DNA from: Cladophialophora immunda | Lineage: Eukaryota > Ascomycota > Eurotiomycetes > Chaetothyriales > Herpotrichiellaceae | Length of the DNA: 64,000 nucleotides | Assembly (NCBI RefSeq): GCF_000835495.1 | Contig: NW_015622543.1 | Coordinates: 620,001 to 684,000 of the forward strand | Reading direction: 5' to 3' | Shown here: one piece after another, positions 54,366 through 64,000 of the stretch | Layout: each line of letters begins with the position of its first letter | Position numbering within the stretch: the first letter of the stretch is position 1 | The notes under the pieces: generated by a model | What the model was told of the DNA's origin: nothing | The model's database searches: none | The model's input: only the letters and a program-made list of their open reading frames with translations | Position numbers and translations under genes: made by a program

Positions 54366-57279
54366 CTGGGCGGAGGAAGCATGCTTAAGATGTTAGAGCT
54401 CTCGAAGGTATTCGAGGAGATTAAGGACAGGACAAATATTGTTTAGGACGAAAACATGGAAATCGCAGTCACGAAGCTGTGTCGCACGTCTCACCACGAG
54501 AATCTTGGGAAAGCCAACTACGTCAGCCAATGGCAGCAGCTGCCCGCACCATGTCCGAAGCCCCCAATTTCCATCTCGCCGGTTCCCATTGCCATCTACC
54601 AACTCAGATGGTCCACGATCTTGTTCAAGGTCCTGTCAGCGGTTGCCCGAACGCTGTTCGAAGTGGCACTGGCATCCAGAGACAGCTCGTGCCCCATGCA
54701 TTGACTGTTGTTCTCTCCAGCGGCGAACGCGTCCCGGCATCATCCATCTGTCCGCCTCGGAAGCATGGGTCCTTTTGCGGGCCAGGCATTTCCCGATGCA
54801 GCAGCCCATGTTGGAAACAGACGGTGAGATTTGGTTAAGCTGCCTAAAGACGTTGCTGACGCATGAGGATGCATGTGTAGTACCAGATATCCGCCATCTT
54901 CTCTTCTGCGAAGCTGGGCTGGGAATGCTTAACTGTGGACCGATCCGTCTCTGCATTCTGCTTGCGCCCTTCTGAGGGCTTAGACTGGGCGGAGTCTAGA
55001 ACTTGGGACAAGTGATCGACCTGATGTGTATGAAAAATAGCCGGACTTCGATATCGAATCTCTAGCCTTCTTGAACCACGAAAGCGTGAGCAGGACACCA
55101 AGTTGTTGCGACCTCTAGCAAAAGTCTCGGTGCTTGCAAACCATTGTAACTGCAAGGACGGACGGAACTAATACCAAGCATTTCCACCATCTCCACGTGC
55201 CATGACAGCTATCGCGGGAAGGAGGCAACCGGGCCTTAGAATCTTGGATATTGGGGAAAGACGGGGCTCGTCAAAGGAATACTAGGATAGCGTAGAACCT
55301 GAAGGAGCAGACAAAGAAAACAGTCAGCCCGGAGGCGGCAGTCCTAGCAAATATCAGACTCCACTGGGGAGCAAACATAGAGGATGTGGACAACAAACAG
55401 ACCAAGTGTTCCCATCAGCATAACAGACACGGTTTAGACAAGAGAACGTCTTTTGTTCGTCCCAACAGACCAACTTCAACTGAAACCCAAGGCACCTCTC
55501 TCTGAGGTATTGAGGTATATAGTACGGAAGAACAATATTCCGAGGCCCGGTCACCCCTTCGATCCCCTGAATCGCGAGCCTTATCCGAGTCGGCGGTTGT
55601 CCGTGCAGCTTTTCATGCTTTCTGCCTGGGTGAAAACAGCTATGAGCTAGAATCTAATGTCTGGTTCGATGTTCGTCCTATCATTGCATTGGAGATGGGT
55701 GTATCAATGATCCAGAAAAGGAATCAGACCTTCTATCTCTGGGTGAGCAAGTCTCAAGCCGGAGGATCAACACGGCATGAGGGGATCCAGAATCGTGCGA
55801 AGGGTTGTGCTCAATTGCTCCAGGTCGTGTTCATGTAAGCTTCTGCCTGGTTTGTATCTGCGGTATCTGCAGGTATTAGCATGCTGCATGAGCCTGAAGG
55901 CTTCTCAGAGACCATCTTGAACTCACCAACGCTCACACCGTCTTGCTTTGAAGTCGTCATCCCAAACGGGAGGAAAGACTGGGTCTCTTCTCGTATTTTT
56001 GCTTGACAACAATTCATTCTGGTTGAAAACACAACTTCTCCTCCTGTTCTTTCCCCAACTTTTCGTCAACCCGCAGCCCAGTCGTCTCTCCCCGACAAGA
56101 GCGGAGTGCAGGCACACAAAAATGTCCGCTGCACGGATGGGCTGATGGATCCAAACGCAGGGAGGAGGACCGAATATGCTTTGACTTCAAGGGGATTTGT
56201 CTTGTCTCGTATATGGGTAGTCGGAGAAGTCAGCAGATGGCGCTCCATTGTTTGGAGCTGGGCGGGCACAGATAAGGATTGCGAACCGTCTGGAACAGGG
56301 GAGCAGAAGAGCAATATCTTGAAGCTGTATGGCGCTGTGAGCGTCTTTATGTGCCAATGTTGCTGATGGACGAGCTCAGAGACCGACTGCCGTGACAAAA
56401 GAGGACAAAGATGAGAAAGCGAAACAGCTCACCCTCCAATTTCCTAGTACAAGCAGCAAAGGGAGGAGAGTATAAGGGAGCCCTGTCAACATAGTGGCGT
56501 CCTTTCGAATTCGCCGGATCTCTATAGACGATGGTTGAAGTTATGGGTAGGTGGATAAGAGGTCTTTACGGATGCTTCGAGGGCGCTGTGGCGTTGCTTG
56601 GATCCCAAGCATGTGCGGTGAAAGATCGAACAGACCACTTGGCCACGAAGCCGACATCCTTGAGGGGCGCGATTATGTCTCTGCGCTTCACAGAAGCACA
56701 AAAGAGCAATCCAGAGGAGCGTAGACGCTGGAAAGGCGATAGGCCAAGGGCTCTTTCAAACCGCGCCCAGGCGCGGTTTGGCATAGTGAGCCTATACTCA
56801 CCTCTTCGACAAAGACCGCGGTCCCCAAACATCACACAGGGCCACATCAAGCGATTTGCAACAATCTCCGCGACCTCAGTCTTCTCTGGTCGTACCTGCT
56901 TTCAGTATGATCCCTTCGCCGCCCTTGGGCATTGTGTGCATGCCTCTGTAGTCCACGATTTCAATGCTGCCTGGGCCTCAGCTTGTCAGTGATGTTTCTT
57001 TGATGCTCAGACCTCCGGGTCAAAACTCTGCAGTTTGACCCTAGCAATCCCTTCTCCGGACAATCAAAGACATTACAAGGAAAGAAAGACAGCGGCTGAC
57101 ACAGATTCCTGCAGATGAAGGCCGCTGCACGTACTTATTCTGACAGCAACTCTCAGAATCCTGAGCTTCAGGTACTGTCTTCTCTGTCAGAATTTCCATC
57201 AACTCACCTCATACTCGCAGCCCTCAGGCACAGCATCCCACAACAGGTGCCCTTCCATCTTCGACAGTCTCCCTCAGAA
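54366..57279. other. Long stretch without a supported gene
   Basis: Frames are below 180 codons, overlap on both strands and have no recognisable content. The notable element is a perfect 11-bp hairpin at 56757-56780. A non-coding RNA or degraded gene cannot be excluded. Confidence 0.5.
56757..56780. repeat. Perfect GC-rich hairpin
   Basis: CAAACCGCGCC - CA - GGCGCGGTTTG: 11-bp perfect inverted repeat with a two-base centre. Not inside a supported gene. Confidence 0.85.
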
Positions 57280-58260
57280 ATGACAATGTCTCGCGCAACG
57301 TCCGACGACCAACTGAGATTCCTCTTGAGCTGCGTCAAACATGCCACCAACGGAAGGGTGAGTGAGACCATATGAACCACACACCAGACTCCATGGAAGC
57401 TGACAGCATCAGGTTGATTTCGTGGAAGTCGCCAAAGAATGTGGTGTAGTCAGCAAAGGAGCAGCGTAAGTGTATCTTGGTGGTATGGCCGTGTCTGGAC
57501 TCTGGCGTGCTGACGGACCACAAGAGCCAAACGATACGAGAGACTCATGAAGGCGAATGGTGTCAGTTCCACCAGCGGTTCTGCAATCAGCTCAGCTTCG
57601 AGGCCCCCACCGTCCAAGCAAAAGGCGAAGAGTTCAGACGAGAGGCCCGCGGCGGCAAAGAAACAGAGATTGGAGAAAGACAACCCGGCAAGTCCTTCGA
57701 AGAGAGTCGGGAACGGTTCGAGGCCGATCACGGTGACCACAGCAGAGTCTCAGCGCGATGCCGGCAAATCCACTCCAGCAAAGCCAGAAGCATTCATTCG
57801 ATCTGTCCGGCATACCCTAGCCGGCCCAACTGGCTTGCCACAGCTATCTCTTCCCACCACCACGTTTGTTTCCGGCAATCCTGTGGCTCAAGGCGTTCCA
57901 TATTCAGGACGGCAACGATCGCCCTTTGTTGGCTTCCCCGCAATTGCGTGTGGCGCTGGCCATCAGTTGCTACCGGATGTCTCCATGTATCCTCCTTTTC
58001 CGCCAGTATTCAGAGAGTCATGGGCGTTCGCAAGCCAGGAAAATGGCGGTCCCATCAGTGGCTTTGACGCGTATGGCAACCAAGACTATGTCAACCAACA
58101 AAATCAGGCCGTTCAGCCTCCTTTTCAGACCGAAGCAATAGCGCTGAGACTTCCACCTCAGCCACAGGAGGTTGTACCGATTCAAAAGCAGGGCGAACGT
58201 CAGCCAGAAGAAGAAGGTAGTGCGCCGAAGTCCAAAGGCCATGTTGTCGTCGTGGAGTGA
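57280..58260 (+). CDS. Myb/HTH-like DNA-binding protein (fungal Myb_DNA-bind type)
   Basis: Exons 57280-57357, 57413-57465 and 57525-58260 give 288 residues. The N-terminal domain of about 55 residues reads DDQLRFLLSCVKHATNGR, VDFVEVAKECGVVSKGAA and AKRYERLMKANG, the typical three-helix fold of fungal Myb-like regulators in which residue spacing is conserved. The rest is disordered and rich in Ser, Pro, Gln and Lys, with a nuclear-localisation-like KKQRLEKD. The short exons follow family continuity; the second junction uses the acceptor ACAAG|A, giving SKGAAAKRYERL. A probable nuclear transcription factor; no targets known. A second gene with a similar HTH lies next to it. Confidence 0.8.
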
Positions 58261-59178
58261 CCCGTTTCGAAGCACTCGGCTCTGGAGACGCAATCAGGTG
58301 AAGGGGAGGGAACTCACGAACCGTTAGACAGTCTAGAGAGGGCGATAGTCTGTCTCTCAGTCAGTAGGAGGTTATCAACTGGGCAGTCGACAAGGTGTCT
58401 CTGTGAACAACATCCCGACTCATCAGAGGGTCAAAGACTCCTTTTTCAGAACATCCAGCCTTGAAGGTCATTGCGGAAGATGGCGACCAAGAGAGAACAA
58501 TATCATTTCAGTTCCATTATCTGTGTTATGTCAACGAGGGGCCGGAGGAGATGACGGGCGTTGGCGACCTCGTTGTTGGTCTGATGGTCTTCACTGCCAA
58601 CACGTCGTCAGTACAAAGGCATTTCCCCCAATTTTCTCCCTCTTTGCCATCCAGCCCTCGACCTCCCCCGTCCGTCCATCTCACATCTCTCACCACCCCC
58701 TTTGCTTCATCAAAACTCTTTTTCTATACCTCTGCTACGTCTGTCATCCTGCCCAGAGTGAGTTTCAACACCGTTGAGGCCTTTGTTGGTGGCGATTGTG
58801 GTCTGTTTGGTAAGTACCATTGCAGAGAACAGCACTTTTTCAACACAACGCACCCTTGCATCCACAGAACACCACCTCCTCTTGCGCTGTCTTTCATCCT
58901 ATTGTCTTCTATTCACCGTTCAGAATTTCTCTCCGCTTTCATTTAGTGCTAGTGACGACTTCTCTGGCTTTTGATTCGTCTTGTGCCCTTCGCGATACCC
59001 TCTTGCCCCGACGAAATTGATGTCACCCAGTCTGCGCCGCGGGCTATTCACCAGGTTGCCGCGACGTCCCAACGCTTTCCAGGAGGAAAACAAACCTCTT
59101 CCTTCACCAATTTTGTTCCCTTCAACTGACAACACAGAGCAACAGACTGGAGCCACTTGATTCTCAGTATCAGTCAAC
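58261..59178. other. Intergenic, promoter and leader of the second HTH gene
   Basis: Contains pyrimidine-rich runs (CCCTCTTTGCCATCC, CCTCCCCCGTCC) that suit a fungal core promoter. No coding exon seen. Confidence 0.4.
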
Positions 59179-60806
59179 ATGCCTGCCAGGAATCGCCCCG
59201 CAAAGCGTGTGCTCAATCGCTGGAGTGGTTCGTATAGATTTGTCACACACCACACAGATATCCACCTTGCTGACGATACACAGATGACCTCGACAAAGGC
59301 GTCCTGCTGTGTGTTCAGTACGCGTGCGCAGAAGCGGGCCTGAAGATCCCATGTAAGTACAGAAACCTCCAACTGAATATTCCCATCCTTACTGATTGTA
59401 ACAATCATAGGGGGTCGAGTTGCTGCTCTCATGGGTCCCACCTTCACTGAAGGCTCCATCGTCCAACATCTTGCCAAGCTTCGAAACCTCATGGCTCGAC
59501 TTGGTATTCCTGTTCCACCAGCCGTCAAGCGTGGCATGGTTACCAAAGAACCCTCAAAGATCTATACCAATGCCGGTAACAAAGTCAAGCTCGAGCCGAT
59601 CGCTCCTATGTTCCCTGAGGCTCCTGTTGCCAAAGAGGATGGAGATGGCGAAGCTTCCATATATGACAAACCGAAGCGTTCTCGCAAGAAGGAGACTGTT
59701 CAAGACAAAGATGGACAAGCCAAGAAGGAACCCAAGGCCAAAGGTAAAGCCAAAGGTAAAGCCAAAGGTCGCCATCTCCTTGCAAATGAGGAAGATGACG
59801 ATAACGAACCTGTTCCAGATCTTTCTGACTCCGACGACGAGTATCCTGCACCCAAGAAACGCCGTCACAACAGCAGCAAGTCGAAGAAGAAAGAAGCCGT
59901 GGCCAAAGCGTCTACGACCCTACCTGATGCAGCCATTCCTTCTGTCGTCTCGCCTATCCAGTCTCCAGGTGCAGACAAGAACGTTGCTGTCAAGCTTGAG
60001 GAAGAAGAGCTCGCTGGCCCTGCTCGTCGCACTCGCGGTATCAAGCGTGACTATTCTGTCATGGCCGCTCCTTCCGATGATGACGCTGAATTCGATGAGG
60101 AAGTCCCGCCAAACATGGACGAAGACCTTGAAGGCTGTTATGAAGACATTGGAATCGACGATGAGACTGCTCACAGTGGTACCATCACTGACGATATGGA
60201 TGATATGGATGATATGGACGAAGCGTCAAGCGAAGTGTCAACTGTCGTTCTCGCTCAGCAAGCAACTTCTAGTAACGACTCCCACATACTTCCTCAACAG
60301 AATGTGGCTGTTCTGCCATATGGTCAAATCATCCCCACTATCGATGGCCACCATACCACAGTAAGTTAGCCTCTTGAGCTCTTATAGCTGCGCTGACACC
60401 GAGACAGTTTCCACTCACCCAGCTCAATACCCTGAGTGGAGCAGATTACAGTCCTCATGGCCATGTTAGTGTTGGTATCATCAATCACAACTCCTATTCC
60501 GGTCCTGAGCTCGGACACTCTGGCGCTGCCATCATGAACACCATGCCACGCGCATATGCAGGAGCCCACTTTCCGAGCGTAAGCATGTATGGCTCTTCCA
60601 CGGATTCCTCCAGAAACAACTCGATCGGTGCCGATATGATGTTCCAGACCCTTCCCTCCATGTCTGACAACGAGTTCTTGGCTGCGCATACCGCCTTCGG
60701 GCATCGCAATATAGGAGACGTGATCGCTGAGGAGGATATGATGAACAGCATGGCAAACGACGAGATCTTCTGGAACGAGGGCGATTACCTGGTCGATGAC
60801 GCTTAA
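59179..60806 (+). CDS. Myb/HTH-like acidic nuclear protein
   Basis: Exons 59179-59227, 59284-59352, 59411-60360 and 60408-60806 give 488 residues. The N-terminal 80 residues form a helix-turn-helix: DDLDKGVLLCVQYACAEAG, LKIPWGRVAALMGPTFTE and GSIVQHLAKLRNLMARLG. This is the same general fold as the preceding gene. Behind it is a Lys/Ala/Gly tract (KAKGKAKGKAKG), several Asp/Glu runs (DDDDN, DSDDEY, DDMDDMDDMD), and a basic PAPKKRRH signal for nuclear entry. The C-terminal 130 residues are Asn/Ser/Gly-rich with FWNEGDYLVDDA at the end. A chromatin or transcription regulator is likely. The first intron has a weak donor (GTTCGT). Confidence 0.78.
59745..59768 (+). repeat. Short coding tandem repeat
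   Basis: The unit AAAGGTAAAGCC is repeated, encoding the KGKA tract of the HTH-like protein. A second in-frame repeat GATATGGAT encodes DDMDDMD at about 60195-60220. Confidence 0.7.
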
Positions 60807-61671
60807 GTCTCTGTGAGTTGCAAAGTCCCGACCATATCAGGGGTCGCTAACGGTGTTGGATAGGTTCTCCGTGTCTCATCGCTCACCAACTGCACATACC
60901 TGAAGACCTCGGGACACCGGATTGAATGACGACGAATAGTGATGTGATATTCCATGGCTCTGAGCACTCGTGGTGTAGTCTGGGAGGAGTTTAAGACCAT
61001 GCCGGAATCACGCAACCGATTTTGTTTCTTTTTCCTTTCTTTCCTTTACTTTCGCTCGGAGGAAAAAGTCATAAAAATGTCACAAGGGGCTTATGTTTCG
61101 ATCGGGTCATCATTCAAGGTGTTCTTTGCGCAGGGAGGGTTAGACCGACTTGAGCCACATCGAAGATCATGTCGACCAGCAAAGTTCAGCACGAAAAGAT
61201 ATCCAGCAATGGAGCGGATGGAGGCACTCACCGACAGCTGGCCATGGACCAAATCGTTTCATTTTTTTGCATGTACTTGTACAAAACTCCAAGCACCACC
61301 GTCACAAGATAGGGGTCCGAGCTTGTCACCATGCCAATCACTCAAAGTCTACCTTGTGCTGTTTCCTGATTCTCTGTGATGTGTTTCTTCAGCCAATATG
61401 GGAGCTCTGGCCACAGTATTACAAGTATGTACGGAGTAATGGGAGGGAGATGTTCGGAAGCGTCGGAGGGGGCGGACGCACGACTCCGATTGGTTGCCAA
61501 GCGACTAGGCCCGAACTGGAATCATGCTGCGTTTGCGATTCTGTTGATTTCGAGAATCTCCAAATTTTTATTGGCATCAACCTCGAACTCTCTACCATAT
61601 CACCAGCCATCAGTTGTCCCATTCCTTCTTCCCCTTTCCTCATCTCGACTCGTCCAACTGCTTTGCCCACC
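60807..61671. promoter_or_regulatory. Promoter region of HSP60
   Basis: At 61549-61556 the sequence TTCGAGAA joins two inverted heat-shock half-sites (TTC-nn-GAA), about 115 bases before the ATG. A third half-site is only a partial match, so this is a weak heat-shock element candidate. Nothing coding is seen in the region. Confidence 0.35.
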
Positions 61672-62069
61672 ATGCAGCGCGCTCTCTCCTCCGCAGCGCG
61701 ATCCTCCTTGTCCTCTTCTTCTCCATACTCCAGATCAGCCGGTCGAAGTCTACAACAACTGCGCTTTGCTCATAAGGAGCTCAAGTTCGGAGTAGAGGGA
61801 CGAGCCCAGCTGCTCAAGGGTGTTGAGACTCTATCGAAGGCTGTTGCAACAACGCTTGGTCCTAAAGGCCGCAATGTCCTCATTGAGTCGAGCTACGGCT
61901 CGCCCAAGATAACCAAAGGTGAGTATCCGTGATCTGGGGACCAGCACGAACCCGAACTAACAAAAGCATCAGATGGTGTCACGGTCGCCAAAGCTGTCAC
62001 GCTCCAAGACAAGTTCGAGAATCTCGGAGCCCGCCTCATCCAAGATGTCGCCTCAAAGACGAACGAAGT

Positions 62070-62102
<33 letters not shown>

Positions 62103-63474
62103 CGCAAGCGCCATTTTCTCTGAAACCGTCAAGAACGTCGCTGCCGGGTGCAATCCTATGGACTTGAGAAGAGGTACACAGGCTGCTGTTGACGCAGTTG
62201 TCGACTTCCTGCAGAAGAACAAGAAGGACATTACCACCAGTGCCGAAATCGCCCAGGTCGCGACCATCTCTGCCAACGGTGATACACATGTCGGTAACCT
62301 CATCTCGAACGCCATGGAAAAGGTCGGCAAAGAGGGAGTTATTACGGTCAAGGAAGGCAAAACAATTGAGGACGAGCTCGAGGTTACTGAGGGCATGCGC
62401 TTCGACCGCGGCTTTACCTCCCCCTACTTTATCACCGACACGAAGTCACAAAAGATCGAGTTTGAGAAGCCCTTGATCCTCCTTTCCGAGAAGAAGATCT
62501 CTGCCGTGCAAGACATTATCCCCGCCCTCGAGGCGTCTACGCAAATGCGCCGACCTCTTGTGATCATTGCTGAGGATATTGATGGCGAAGCATTGGCTGT
62601 CTGCATTCTCAACAAGCTTCGAGGCCAACTTCAAGTTGCGGCAGTCAAGGCCCCCGGTTTCGGCGACAACCGCAAGAGCATCCTTGGTGATATTGGTATC
62701 CTGACCAACGCTACCGTCTTCACGGACGAACTGGATATCAAACTGGAAAAGGCCACCCCTGACATGCTGGGCTCGACCGGCAGCATCACCATCACCAAGG
62801 AAGATACCATCATCCTGAACGGCGAAGGTAGCAAAGATGCCATCGCCCAGCGATGCGAGCAGATCCGTGGCGTCATGGCTGATCCCTCGACCTCAGAGTA
62901 CGAGAAAGAGAAGCTTCAAGAGCGTCTTGCTAAACTGTCTGGCGGTGTCGCCGTCATCAAAGTCGGAGGAGCTTCTGAGGTCGAGGTGGGCGAGAAGAAG
63001 GATCGCGTCGTTGACGCTCTGAACGCTACTCGCGCTGCCGTCGAAGAGGGTATTTTGCCCGGTGGTGGTACTGCTTTGATTAAGGCTGCTGCAAATGCCC
63101 TCGGTGGTGTTCAGCCTTCCAACTTCGACCAACAACTTGGTGTCAGCATCATCAAGAACGCTATCACGCGACCTGCTCGGAGAATTGTTGAGAATGCTGG
63201 TCTGGAAGGCAGCGTCGTCGTCGGCAAGCTCATGGATGAATTCGGTTCTGACTTCAACAAGGGCTTTGACTCCGCCAACGGACAATATGTTGACATGCTG
63301 AGCAAGGGCATTGTCGATCCCCTCAAGGTCGTGCGCACTGCACTCGTTGATGCCTCTGGTGTCGCGTCTCTCCTGGGTACCACCGAAGTTGCGATTGTGG
63401 AGGCTGCAGAGGAGAAGCCTGCAATGCCTATGGGCGGCGGTATGGGCGGCATGGGAGGAATGGGCGGATTCTAA
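61672..63474 (+). CDS. HSP60: Mitochondrial chaperonin Hsp60
   Basis: Exons 61672-61918 and 61973-63474 give 582 residues. Hsp60 (GroEL class I) folds imported proteins in the mitochondrial matrix with Hsp10. The presequence [17 protein letters not shown] is followed by [21 protein letters not shown]-binding motifs [17 protein letters not shown] and [10 protein letters not shown] are present, as are [56 protein letters not shown] and [12 protein letters not shown]. The C-terminus is the Gly-Met tail [13 protein letters not shown] typical of the family. One intron of 54 nt splits the K-DGVTVAK junction. Essential, heat-induced gene; a weak heat-shock-element-like site lies upstream. Confidence 0.97.
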
Positions 63475-64000
63475 GCAACATATCCTGAGTCGGATGGGGA
63501 GAGCTATGTCCAGCCCTCCCCACTCTTGCGCCTGACACTTGCAATTCTTCCTGCGTTCCAGCGACTTCCATTCGCACCTTTGGTATAGCAGCAATCCGCA
63601 GCATGACGCCCTCGGAGCCTCCTACCACCCGCCTCTCACAACCGCTCCCTTCCTCGAGAATCTCTTGACCTACATGGAAGGAGATTTGTTCAATCGGAAA
63701 AACGGTTGGTTTACCTCTTTGTACATTTTACGAATCTTGTTACATTACACTCCACTCAAGTTCGAAATCTTGTCTATCCTACACATCAGATCTTTGCTCC
63801 AGGGAGGGCATCAGGCCTAGAAAAAAAGATGGAATTGCTGCACTGCAGAGATGCTGGCGAGAGGGGTTGGTCGCTGATGGGCATGGAGATGACATGTAGA
63901 TCGAGTACCAGGGCGATGCACCAGCTACAGTGGTCTGGCATTGTATCATAGTTGTGGTTGTAGCCGTCCAGCTGTGCAGAAGATATCAGTGTAATAAAAC
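63475..64000. other. 3' region of HSP60
   Basis: No gene seen up to the window edge; the short frames here are not supported. Confidence 0.5.

Noticed and set aside
56531..56992. 153-codon plus-strand frame
   Set aside because: No domain and composition unlike the confirmed genes; overlaps an antisense frame.
1..64000. CRISPR arrays, bacterial operons, Shine-Dalgarno sites
   Set aside because: The window is fungal nuclear DNA; no spaced direct-repeat array is present.

Overview
The window is nuclear DNA of a filamentous ascomycete (Pezizomycotina). Protein genes carry short introns (about 48-115 nt) with GT...AG ends and CTNAY branch sites. The conserved genes are typical of the group: mitochondrial Hsp60, a ClpX-like ATPase, an APC10 subunit, phosphatidylinositol synthase, glycogen branching enzyme and a tau55-type histidine phosphatase. 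HET-domain and NLR-type genes are hallmarks of filamentous ascomycetes. The order cannot be fixed from this sequence alone. Exon models were built by hand from splice signals, phase and protein-family continuity; all keep frame from ATG to stop.

Region 1 (1-8.0 kb): about 3.5 kb without a recognisable gene, then a divergent pair, an MFS sugar permease and an intronless sulfatase, sharing a 1.2-kb intergenic region with two palindromes that resemble zinc-cluster regulator sites. Region 2 (8-29 kb) is an accessory, immunity-like island. It holds broken lectin/ankyrin gene relics, a PNP-NB-ARC-TPR NOD-like receptor (12.45-16.91 kb), a small membrane protein, a TA-rich RIP-like patch, and a very large minus-strand gene (28.40 to 19.30 kb). 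That gene joins a GHKL/Hsp90-type ATPase (NO VEIN/sacsin-like), a membrane-segment and disordered linker, a DUF3883 (NOV_C) domain and a C-terminal HET domain in one predicted protein of 2867 residues. It is the strongest candidate for an undescribed system. Two long poly-G tracts lie at the two sides of this island.

Region 3 (29.8-46 kb) is a minus-strand run of mainly household genes: PI synthase, PP2C phosphatase, histidine phosphatase, an MCT-like transporter, a Cas1-type acyltransferase paralogue lacking the GDS serine, APC10, an omega-type GST and an NAD(P)-binding SDR. Region 4 (46.5-64 kb): ClpX-like ATPase, alpha/beta hydrolase, glycogen branching enzyme, a conserved mitochondrial-looking protein, a gene-free 2.9-kb stretch, two neighbouring Myb/HTH-like regulators, and Hsp60.

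Functional reading: the island has two proteins with NTP-driven switch domains (NB-ARC; GHKL) coupled to effector-like domains (nucleoside phosphorylase; HET), as expected for fungal non-self recognition or cell-death control. This is inference from domains, not shown by the sequence.
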